From: Anaeromyces robustus
Lineage: Eukaryota > Neocallimastigomycota > Neocallimastigomycetes > Neocallimastigales > Neocallimastigaceae
DNA: 15,550 nt
NCBI GenBank assembly: GCA_002104895.1
Contig: MCFG01000334.1
Span: 64,001-79,550, forward strand
Direction: 5' to 3'
The notes under the pieces were generated by a model. The model did no database searches. It saw nothing but the letters and a program-made list of their open reading frames with translations, and had not been told where the DNA came from. Every line of letters begins with the position of its first letter. The stretch's first letter is position 1. Of the stretch, positions 1 through 8,701 are shown in pieces. The translations under genes were made by a program, and so were the position numbers.

Positions 1-30
<30 letters not shown>
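1..30. repeat. TTA/TAT trinucleotide microsatellite
   Basis: About ten uninterrupted copies of a TAT/TTA triplet fill the first 30 bases and may extend beyond the left edge. Such triplet runs are common in Dictyostelium DNA, both in intergenic regions and inside poly-Asn codon tracts. No reading frame around it supports a coding role here. Confidence 0.9.
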
Positions 31-33
<3 letters not shown>

Positions 34-545
34 ATTCATTATATTAATGTATCATTAATAAATAAAAAAAAAATATAATAAATAAAAATTTAAATTTAAT
101 TTCTCTACTTAATAAAATTGTGTAACATATTACAAATATGATATATTGAATGTTGATTATTGATATAATTATAATAGTATTAAAAAAATAATAGTTATAA
201 TATCAACACTCAATCTTAAATATAAATTTTCATCAAAAATTAATATTACTTAACATTATATTAATCAAATAGAATTAAAAAAAAAATAAAAAAATTAATA
301 AAGTATCAATTAAGATAGTTTAAAAGACCTTTAAATTATTTTAAATAGTATATAATAGTATATTTTATACTATTTAACTTTACTTACTAAAAGAAAAAAA
401 AAAAAAAAAGAAAGAGTTGAATATGTTTAAAAGTAGTAGTTCGTTTTTTTTTTCAAATTTAGTACCTTTTATAACTTACATGTATTAAATTTTCATATAA
501 ATTTGATTTAAATAAAACATAGACATTATTTGATTGTACAATAAC
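31..545. other. AT-rich stretch without a supportable gene
   Basis: Almost entirely A and T with short homopolymers. One 21-codon ATG frame starts at 423 on the plus strand (MFKSSSSFF...), ending at a TAA near 486. It has no family resemblance and I do not call it a gene. The minus-strand reading frame that ends at 546 lies immediately to the right. Confidence 0.6.
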
Positions 546-815
546 TTATCTTACTACAATATTAACTATATATCTTTTACCACATATTTTATTAGTTGAT
601 GTTGGTGTTGATTTTCTAGTAGTAGTTTTTGTCGTTGTAGTAATTGTAGAGGTAAAAGCAATAGTTGTAGTAATAATAGTTATTGATATTATGGTAATTG
701 TAGATATAGTTGTTGTCGTTGTAATAATTATAGTTGTAGTTATAATAGTTATTGATGTTGAGTGATTGTAGTTGTAGTTATAATAGTTATTGATGTTAAG
801 TAATTGTAGTTGTAG
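546..815 (-). pseudogene. Thr-rich open frame, possible C-terminal remnant of a broken gene
   Basis: On the minus strand the frame is open from just after a TAA at 818-816 down to a TAA at 548-546, giving 89 codons with no ATG. It begins as an Asn/Tyr/Leu/Gln mix, becomes Thr/Ile/Ser-rich, and ends in non-repetitive sequence (KSTPTSTNKICGKRYIVN, then IVVR and stop). Repeat sequence passing into a unique tail and then a stop looks like the C-terminus of a Thr-rich, mucin-like protein. Upstream, the 38-bp array shifts frame with every copy and introduces stops, so no intact gene can be built. It could equally be chance coding of low-complexity DNA; I favour neither strongly. Confidence 0.25.
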
Positions 816-984
816 TTATAATAGTTGTTGATGTTGAGTAATTGTAGTTGTAGTTATAATAGTTGTTGATGTTGAGTAATTGTAGTTGTAGTTATAATAG
901 TTGTTGATGTTGAGTAATTGTAGTTGTAGTTATAATAGTTGTTGATGTTGAGTAATTGTAGTTGTAGTTATAATAGTTGTTGAT
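757..984. repeat. 38-bp tandem repeat, six copies
   Basis: Copies begin at 757, 795, 833, 871, 909 and 947. The last four are identical by eye, and the first two differ at a few positions. A degenerate seventh copy precedes the array. The unit length is not a multiple of three, so any reading frame changes at each copy, and one of the three minus-strand frames contains a TAA. The array therefore cannot be translated through. Confidence 0.95.
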
Positions 985-1348
985 GTTGTTGTAGTAATTG
1001 TTGTAATTGTTGTAATAATAATAAAAATAATAATAATAAGTAATGTTGATGTGATGTAAATGTTATAATAACAATAATTGATGTTGTTGTATCTATTTTA
1101 ATAATAATTATTGTTGTGGTTGTGGTTATAGTAATTGTAGTAGTTTATGTTGTTGTAGTAATTGTTATAATTCTTGTTGTTTTAACTGTTTTAATAATAA
1201 TCATTGTTATAATTGTAATAGTAATTATAACTATTGATATTGTAGTAGTTGTTGTTGTAGTTGTAGTTGTAGTAATTGTAGTATTCTTGTAATAATAATA
1301 ATTGTTATTGTTGTTTTTGTGAATTTTTTTACTTCATTATTTATTTTA

Positions 1349-1445
1349 TTTGTTTTTATTTTTATTTTATTTCTACTTTATTTCCATTTTATTTTTATTT
1401 TATTTCTACTTTATTTCCATTTTATTTTTATTTTATTTCTATTTT
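1349..1445. repeat. 33-bp T-rich tandem repeat, about 2.5 to 3 copies
   Basis: The element starting TTCTACTTTA recurs at 1371 and 1404, and a variant (TTCTATTTTT) is at 1437, giving a 33-bp period. The tract has no G between 1353 and 1451 and contains scattered C. Its strand composition is thus the reverse of the surrounding G-containing, C-free block, which marks it as a separate insertion or expansion. The forward frame reads hydrophobic Leu/Phe/Ile and is not a believable protein. Confidence 0.85.
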
Positions 1446-1612
1446 TTAAACGTTGTAATAATAATAATAATTGTTGTTGTTGTAATTGTAATAATAATTG
1501 TTAAAGTAATTGTATAATTGTAGTAGTTGTTGTTGTAGTAATTGTAGTTGTTATAATTGTAGTAATTATTTAAAGTAATTGTATAATTGTAGTTGTTGTT
1601 GTTGTAGTAATC

Positions 1613-1708
1613 ATAGTTGTTACTGTTGTAGTAATTGTTGTTGTTATAATTGTAGTAATTATAGTTGTTACTGTTGTAGTAATTGTTGTTGTTATAATTG
1701 TAGTAATT
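1613..1708. repeat. 48-bp tandem duplication
   Basis: The sequence from 1613 (ATAGTTGTTACTG...) is repeated from 1661 with the same spacing of internal TTG/TTA words, giving two 48-bp units. A shorter related duplication lies just upstream: TAAAGTAATTGTATAATTG occurs at about 1502 and again about 69 bases later. Confidence 0.8.
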
Positions 1709-2258
1709 GTATTATTGTAGTAATTGTAGTTGTTATTGTTGTAGTAATTGTAGTTGTTACTGTTGTAATAATAATAATAATAATTGTTGTTGTTGTTGTA
1801 ATTGTATTAATTATTGTAGTTATTATTCTTGTAGTAATTATATTAATTGTTGTTGTTGTTATTATTGCAGTAATTGTATTAATTGTTGTTGTAATTATTG
1901 TATTAATTGTTGTAATAATTGTATTAATTGTTGTAGTAATTATATTAATTGTTGTTGTTGTTGTTGTAATTATATTTAATTGTTGTTGTTGTTATTATTG
2001 AAGTAAATGTTGTTGTTATTGTTGTCATGGTTGTATTATAGTTTAGTTGTAGTAATTGTAGTTGGTATTGTTGTAGTAATTATATTAATTATTGTTGTAT
2101 TAGTTGTACTTGTTATTGTTGTAGTAATTGTTGTTGTTGTTGTTATTGTTGTAGTAATTATATTAATTGTTATTGTTGTTGTTGTAGTAATTATATTAAT
2201 TGTTGTTGTTGTTGTTATTGTAGTAATTGTATTAATTGTTGTGGTTGTTATTGTTATA

Positions 2259-2519
2259 ATAATAATTAATATTGTTGTTGTGATTGTTGTAATAATAATT
2301 ATTGTTATTATTGTAATTATTGTAATAATAATTGTTATAGTAATTGTTTTAATTGTAGTTGTTATTATTATAATAATTGTAGTTGGTATTGTTGTAATAA
2401 TAATTAATATATTGTTGTTGTGATTGTAATAATAATTATTGTTATTATTGTAATTATTGTAATAATAATTGTTATAGTAATTGTTTTAATTGTAGTTGTT
2501 ATTATTATAGTAATTGTAT
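2259..2519. repeat. Tandem duplication of about 137-140 bp
   Basis: The segment 2259-2395 is repeated at 2396-2519. Matching landmarks (ATTGTTGTTGTGATTG) are at 2271 and 2411, an offset of 140. A 3-base deletion in the second copy reduces the offset to 137 downstream. Only a few other differences are visible, so the duplication is recent compared with the general decay of the block. Both copies lie within the 431-base stretch that lacks C. Confidence 0.9.
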
Positions 2520-2700
2520 GTAGTAATTGTTTTGTTATTGCTGTAGTAATTGCATTTGTTATTATTGTAGTAATTTTATTTGTTATTATTGTAATAATTA
2601 TAGTTGTTACTGTTGTAGTAATTGTAATTGTTATTATTATAGTAATTATATTAATCGTTGTTGTTGTTATTGTCATGGTTGTAAATTGTAGTTTAGTTGT

Positions 2701-2850
2701 AGTAATTGTCGTTGTTGTAATTGTAGTTGTAGTAATTGTCGTTGTTGTAATTGTAGTTGTAGTAATTGTCGTTGTTGTAATTGTAGTTGTAGTAATTGTC
2801 GTTGTTGTAATTGTAGTTGTAGTAATTGTCGTTGTTGTAATTGTAGTTGT
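2701..2850. repeat. 30-bp tandem repeat, five identical copies
   Basis: Five exact copies of a 30-bp unit beginning AGTAATTGTCGTTG run from 2701 to 2850, followed by a broken copy. Each unit carries a single C on the plus strand. The length is a multiple of three, so one frame gives a perfect ten-residue repeat (plus strand SNCRCCNCSC or VVVVIVVVVI type; minus strand NYYNYNYNND or Thr/Ile type). No open frame extends far beyond it. Perfect identity indicates recent expansion or conversion. Confidence 0.95.
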
Positions 2851-2980
2851 AGTAATTATAGTCTAATTGTAGTAATACTAATTGTAGTTTAGTTGTAGTA
2901 ATTGTTGTTGTTATTATTATAGTAATTATATTAATTGTCGTTGTTGTTGTTGTTGTAATTGTAGTTGGAGTAATTATAGT

Positions 2981-3190
2981 CTAATTGTAGTAATAATAAT
3001 TGTAGTTTTGTTTTTGTAGTAATTGTAGTTTAGTTGTAGTAATAGTAATTGTAGTTGTTGTTTTTGTAGTAATTATAGTTATAATAATTGTTGTTGTTGT
3101 TGTCTCATAAAATGGAAAATATTCTTGTAATTTACATATTTTTGTATTAGCGTAATTATAACATTTTAATCGAGCAATTAAAATAATCAA
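2981..3190 (-). pseudogene. Possible N-terminal side of a broken Thr-rich frame
   Basis: At the right edge of the low-complexity block the minus strand is open from after a TAA at 3214-3212 to a stop at 2981. It reads non-repetitive sequence first (ARLKCYNYANTKICKLQEYF, then PFYE) and then passes straight into a Thr/Ile run (TTTTTIIITIITTKTTTT). There is no in-frame ATG, and no convincing splice acceptor was seen upstream. It mirrors the frame ending at 546 on the other flank. The two together suggest, but do not prove, one minus-strand Thr-rich gene decayed by repeat slippage. Confidence 0.2.
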
Positions 3191-3520
3191 AATAAAAATA
3201 ATAATAATTGATTATATTAAATAATAAAAAAAAAAAAAAAAAACAATTATATTTACATACATGTAATTTTCAATATTTCCACCAACATCTGAAAAATGTT
3301 ATATATATATAATAAAAAATATTTAATATATTTTAAAAATGAAAATTATTTACAAAACTTAAAGACTTTTATGTTTTCGAAATTATACTTTTAATAATAT
3401 TGATATATTAATAATAATTCATAATTAACTAATATTGATATAAATTTTAAATATTAATTTTAATTATTATTTTTTTTTTTTTAAAAAAAACTTTTTTCAA
3501 TAAAATCTGATTATTAATTT

Positions 3521-3524
<4 letters not shown>

Positions 3525-3568
<44 letters not shown>
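3525..3568. repeat. 44-base A homopolymer
   Basis: An uninterrupted run of 44 A. An AATAAA lies at 3499-3504, about 20 bases before it on the same strand. Long A/T runs are frequent between Dictyostelium genes, so this alone does not show a retrotransposed tail. Confidence 0.95.
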
Positions 3569-3570
<2 letters not shown>

Positions 3571-4713
3571 CATATCTTTTAAGTTTTTTTTGTTTTAATT
3601 TTTATAAATATTTAAAAAAAATAGATATAATTTCATTTTTAAAATTTAAAAAAGAATAACAATTGTAATAGATACATTTCATAATAATAAAAAAAATAAT
3701 AATAATAAATATAAAAAAAAAAAGATATATACTTTAATAGTAAAACAATCAATCAATTATTCTTCAAAATTAAATATTATTAATTAAATAAAATCATATA
3801 ATTAGACTTATTTTCCTTTCATTATAAATAAATAAATAAATAAATATTATAATTTATAATATTTTCATTCACTCACTACTATCAATTAGTAAAATTTAAT
3901 ATAATTAAAAAAGTAAAAAAAGAAAGAAAAGAAAAGAAAATATTTTTAACTGTTTGTTTGTTATTTTTATTTCTAGTTTTATATTTTTTTAAAAAAAAAA
4001 TTACAATATTATTATTTATTAATGATTATTATCTTTATTAATGTATTATTGTAGTAAATAATGAATATATATTATAAATTCTTTTAATATTTTCAGTTAT
4101 TATTATTATTATTATTATTATTTAATTGTATAATAAAATATCATTTCAAAGCAATAAAAAAAAATATAATAATATATATATATTGGTTAGATTATGGTTA
4201 GAGACATTTTAATTTGATTAATTTAATAATAATATTTTTTTATACCTTTTAATCTATTCAATTATCAAAATAAATTATAATAATTAATTTATTATTATAA
4301 TAAAAAAAAATAATAAAAAAAAATTATAATAAATTAATATATTTTTTTTAATTTACATTTATTTATTTATTTAAATTTATTGATTTATTTATTTAATATT
4401 TATTTATTTATTTATTTAATTATTTAATTATTTTTTTAAAAAAAAAAAAAACAATTTAATTATTTAATTTATTAAATTCTTTAAATAAAAATAATTAATT
4501 ATTTAATATATTATTTATATATTTTAAAATATATTTCAAAATATATTAAATAATTTTATTAAAATTTCTAAAGATTTTAAAATTTCAAATTAAATTTATT
4601 TAATTAATAAGTAAACATTCATTTATTTGTTTATTAACAAATATCATATTTAATAAAAAAAAAAATAAAAGTTAAGTAAACAAATTATTTAAAATAAATA
4701 AATATATGCATAA

Positions 4714-4741
4714 TAAATAAATAAATAAATAAATAATTAAG

Positions 4742-4820
<79 letters not shown>
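4714..4820. repeat. AAAT tetranucleotide microsatellite
   Basis: About 25 copies of AAAT/ATAA, interrupted once near 4737-4741 (TTAAG). It is purely intergenic, with no coding context. Confidence 0.95.
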
Positions 4821-5366
4821 AAAATTAAATAAATAATAATTAAAAAAAATTTCAATTTTTATAATTATTATAAATTATGTCTATTTTTTTATTATTAAAT
4901 TAAATCATTAATTAATTAATTAATTCATTACCTTTCCAAATACTTTCATTCATTTCATTTTAAATTTTAAAAAAAAAAAAAGTATTTTTTTTATTAAGAT
5001 TATAATTATTTATTGTTACTTGTTTCATTTTTTAATGTAAATATTATAAAATAAAATAAAATAAAAATATATAATTTCTTTTTTATAAAATGAATTTAAT
5101 TTATAATTATTAACTTTTTATATATATATATTATATTTTTTTTTTGTAACAAAGTTTTAATAATACCAGTGTTTTTTTCTTATAAAGAAAAAAAAATATT
5201 TTGTTAATATAACGTTTTATATTATAAATATTTGTATATATATTATTTATTTATTTATTTTTTTATTTAATATTTGAAACGCACATATACACATATATAT
5301 CAATACACGCATAGTTTTATTTTTTCAATTGTAATTTTTTTTTTTTTAACAATTTAGAAATTAAAA

Positions 5367-7474
5367 ATGCTTCAAAATCTTGAATCAGAAATACAAAATA
5401 AATGGAACGTTCCTTCAAACACTAACTCTGTTAGTCCTTCAAAAGTTGTAGAAAATATAAAACAAAATAATAAAGTTAATCAAAAAAATGAAATTAATAA
5501 TAAAACGGAAGTTCAAAATAATAATAATAATGAAAACAAAGAATTTAATTCCAACCTACGACCAGAATTACCAAATGTATCCAATGAAAATATGAACACT
5601 ACTACGGATACACCAGTTGATAATACAATACCAAATGTATTATACAATCAACAACACCAATACCATCAACATCAACAAAAACAACAAATGCAAATGTCTT
5701 ATCACGACATCATTTGTGATCATTTATTCCAATGTTTCACTCATAGTATATATACTGATCTTAAAGTAAGATTCCAAGGAGGTGGTATCATTCAAGATGC
5801 TACTTTCTTCCTTCACAAAATTATTTGTATCAGATCTCCATTGTTAGCTCAATTGATTAGTGAAACTGAGTAAGTTTTATATATATATATATTTATAATT
5901 TTTAATACATTTAAATTATCCAAATAAAAATAATGATCATTTTAATATTTTTTATATTAATTTAATTTTAAATAATTAATTTTATTTGAAACAATTATAC
6001 TAATGTTTAAATATTTTTTAAATGTATAATACAACTTTTATAAAAATATATATAATAAAATAAATTGTATCTGAATAATATATATATTTTTTTTTCACCA
6101 ATTAATAAATATAATATATATTAAAATTTTTTTTGTACTTAACTTATTTGTATATACAAATAAAATATTTAAAAATAATAAATAATAATTAATAATGATT
6201 TATAATAATAATGATTTATAATAATAATGATTTATAATAATAATGATTTATAATAATAATAAAAATTATCATTTTATAATAAATAATAATTATTATATAA
6301 TAAATAATAATTATATAATAATAATAATAATAATATTATATAATAAATAATAATAATAATAATAATAATAACATTATTCATAATAATATTAATAATATGA
6401 TAGAACTAATCAAATGAATTTAAGATATCCAGTTCTTGATATTGTTATTCCAATTAATGATATGAATATAACAGCAAAAGGATTATCTATTTCTTTAGGA
6501 CATTTATATTCATCCTATGCTCATCATCATCTTTTAAATTCAGAAAATCCAAATTCTGCAGAACATTCAAAATTATTACGATCTGTATTAGCTTCAGCTC
6601 ATTTCCTTCGTTTACCAGATTTATGTAATATTGCTGCTAATTTAATATATACTAATATTAATAGACATACTGTTTTAGATTATTGTCATTTTGTTAATCA
6701 ACCAAACTTTATAACCCATTATGATAATTTTTCAAAGAATATTTATGATTGTGTTTATAATTGTTTATGTAAAAATGTTGTAAAAGAACTAACAGAATTA
6801 AATAGACAAGATATATGGCAAGATAGAGAAGGTCAAGGTTATAAACAACTTATTGAATTATTCTCAGAATTACCATTTGAATGGATGAAAAAAGTAGTTG
6901 AAAGTAAAGATTTCATTACTCCAAGTGAAATTGATAGGTAATTATATAATAACAAAAAAAAAAAAAAAAAAAAAAGAAACAAATAAAATTTTTATTTTAA
7001 TCTTTAATATTTCTATATATTATATATAGAAATAGATAGATAAATATATATCTATATAAATATTAATAAATAGATTATTAGTTAAATAAATATATATCTA
7101 TATAAATATTAATAGATAGATTATTAGTTAAATAGATATTTATCTATATAAATATTAATAGATAGATTATTAGTTAAATATTTATTTTATTTTAATTTTC
7201 TTTTTTTTTTTATTAATTTTTTTTTATTAATTTTTTTTTATTAATTTTTTTTTCCTTTTTCAAAAATCATTTTTTTAATAAAATTAGATATTACTTTGCA
7301 AGAGAATTAATTTCATTACGTGCACGTAAACAATTACCAGTTGTTATTGGAGAAGAAAATGTTGTACTTGCTTTTGGTATTTCAAAGAATTCTAATATTA
7401 CTATTGTTAGAAAATCACCAAAGAATCCAACTGGTTCTCAAGAAAGAAAAGTCTGGAAATATATGGATAAATAA
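5367..7474 (+). CDS. BTB/POZ domain protein, 3 exons, 407 aa
   Basis: Exons are 5367-5869, 6404-6937 and 7288-7474. Both introns are GT-AG in phase 2 and join in frame (LISETE|TNQMNLRY; PSEIDR|YYFARE). The ATG at 5367 follows an A-rich leader (TTAAAA), typical of Dictyostelium starts. Residues 1-112 are polar and Asn/Gln/His-rich, including NNNNN near 51 and a His/Gln stretch at about 95-110. Residues about 113-210 look like a BTB/POZ fold: DHLFQCFTHSIYTDLKVRF, then a strand ending in HKIICIRSPLLAQLI, the usual 'held back until the shoulder' pattern. A helical C-terminal part follows (LASAHFLRLPDLCNIAANLI, then a conserved-looking LPFEWMKKVVESKDF and FARELISLR). BTB domains mediate dimerisation and often recruit partners such as cullin-3 ligases or transcription regulators; which applies here cannot be seen. 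The overall layout recalls uncharacterised fungal-type BTB proteins. The domain call is firm, the cellular role unknown. Confidence 0.88.
6192..6262. repeat. 16-bp tandem repeat in BTB intron 1
   Basis: ATGATTTATAATAATA recurs at 6195, 6211, 6227 and 6243, followed by AT-rich triplet runs. It lies within the 534-nt first intron (5870-6403), which is long for this kind of genome. The repeat expansion accounts for part of that length. Confidence 0.9.
7041..7178. repeat. 46-bp tandem repeat in BTB intron 2
   Basis: TCTATATAAATATTAATA recurs at 7051, 7097 and 7143, with similar flanks each time, giving three units of 46 bp with a few substitutions. The array sits in the 350-nt second intron (6938-7287). 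A shorter TATTAATTTTTTTT repeat follows at about 7205-7250, before the acceptor. Confidence 0.9.
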
Positions 7475-7681
7475 AAAATATATATATAATTTTTTAAGAA
7501 AATAATAATAAAAATAATAATAATAATAAAAAAAAAAAAAAAAGAAAAATAATTAATAACTTAAAATAATAATAAATAATTAAATTAACAGATTCAAAAA
7601 AAATAATAATTATTATAATAAATAAAAAAAAAGTTTTTTTATATATACGTATATTCTTATACATGTATATATTTATATATT

Positions 7682-7713
<32 letters not shown>

Positions 7714-8701
7714 GCATTAATCTAAGTAAAAAAAAAAAAAAAAGTAATAATAATATAATATAATTATATAAATTATAATGAAAAATAGCAAATATTATGA
7801 TTAAATAATAACAAATGCAAAAAAAAAAAATATTTATTAAGGATATTTTCATTTTATTTTTTATTATATTTAAAAATAGTTAATAATTATGACAAAATTT
7901 ATAATTAAGCATTTTTTTTTAAGCATTTTTAATATTTTTTTTTAAAATGTTCATACAACTTATTAATAATAAATTTTTATTGATTTATTTCATTTCTTGA
8001 ATAAAAAAATAAAAAAAATAAAAAATAAAAAAATAAAATTAAAAATAAAAAATAAAATAAAAATAAAATAAAAATAAAAATAAAAATTAAACAAAAATAA
8101 AATAATAATAATAATCATAATAATAAGTTACATGTATAATTCTTTATTAATATTTTTTAAGTATTAAATTCAAAAAAGTCATATATATTTAAATATATAT
8201 ATTTAATATATATATTATGTTATCATCCTCTCTATATTATCATTTTCTTTTTCTAGGTAATTCCTTTAATCTTGAGTTATTATATATATAACCATATTAT
8301 TATTCTTATTATTGTTATTATTATTTATTATTTATATTTTATATTAGTATTTTTTTTTTTTTTTTTTTTTTTTGAATCATTTTTTTTAACACACGTCACA
8401 CATAAAAAATTAATAAAAAATTTTTATACAGAAAAATAAAATCAGTTTTTTTTTTAATATATAAAAAAAAAAGATAATAAAAATTTTTATAAAAATTTTT
8501 TTATTTCTTATTTAAATTTTAAAACAATTTCATTAATTTAAAATTTTTATTTTTAAATTTTTTTTTTTCATATTTTAAATTTTAAAATAATTTCTTTAAA
8601 TTTAAATTTTTATATATAATTAAAAATAATAATTTTTTTCAATAATTAATTGAAATATAAATTTTGAAAAGAAGAAAACGTAAAATATAAAATATAAAAA
8701 A
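7475..8701. other. Intergenic region between the BTB and SNIP1-like genes
   Basis: No credible gene. It contains A-rich 3' sequence after the BTB stop (AATAAA near 7507), a TAA/ATA run near 7684-7712, AAAAT-type repeats near 8006-8100 and a T run at about 8349-8373. The final 60 bases, ending in an A-rich leader before 8702, are the presumed 5' UTR and promoter side of the next gene. Confidence 0.7.

Larger units (their letters stand above)
588..3110. repeat. 2.5-kb C-depleted low-complexity block of RTW triplets
   Basis: Nearly the whole block is built from GTT, GTA, ATT and ATA triplets on the plus strand, whose complement is AAC, TAC, AAT and TAT. Cytosine is almost absent from the plus strand: none in 718-1071 or in 2110-2540, although G is frequent. 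The frame slips repeatedly. The plus strand gives only adjacent open stretches of about 140 codons of Val/Ile or Cys/Asn (1579-2001, 2007-2423, 2420-2866), each in a different frame, which are not credible proteins. The minus strand gives Thr/Ile, Asn/Tyr or Gln/Leu depending on frame. It is best described as diverged AAC/AAT-type triplet expansion, perhaps over an old repeat-rich coding region. Several discrete tandem arrays are listed separately. Confidence 0.85.
3191..5366. other. Intergenic AT-rich region upstream of the BTB gene
   Basis: There is no open frame of useful length and no RNA gene signature. It holds A/T homopolymers, short ATT/TTA runs (for example about 4099-4122), ATAT tracts and the AAAT microsatellite listed separately. 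The last 120 bases before the BTB start contain slightly richer sequence (CGCACATATACACATATATA near 5280) and then a T run ending at 5348. This resembles the oligo-dT core promoter context usual in Dictyostelium, but no defined element can be assigned. Confidence 0.7.

Noticed and set aside
2404-2676. Minus-strand Thr/Ile open frame of 90 codons
   Set aside because: It has no unique flanks, and its ends are set by slippage in the repeat. It was kept only as part of the decayed Thr-rich gene hypothesis, not as a gene.
757-2850. CRISPR-like array
   Set aside because: The repeats are directly adjacent with no unique spacers, the units are low-complexity, and the organism is a eukaryote.
1579-2866. 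Three adjacent plus-strand open frames of about 140 codons rich in Val and Ile (and an overlapping Cys/Asn frame at 1707-1979)
   Set aside because: They are in three different frames, consist almost wholly of RTW triplets, and would give uninterrupted Val/Ile polymers. They are artefacts of low-complexity DNA lacking C.
7320-7505. Plus-strand open frame of 61 codons over BTB exon 3
   Set aside because: It is out of frame with the exon that continues the BTB protein after a good splice acceptor at 7286-7287.
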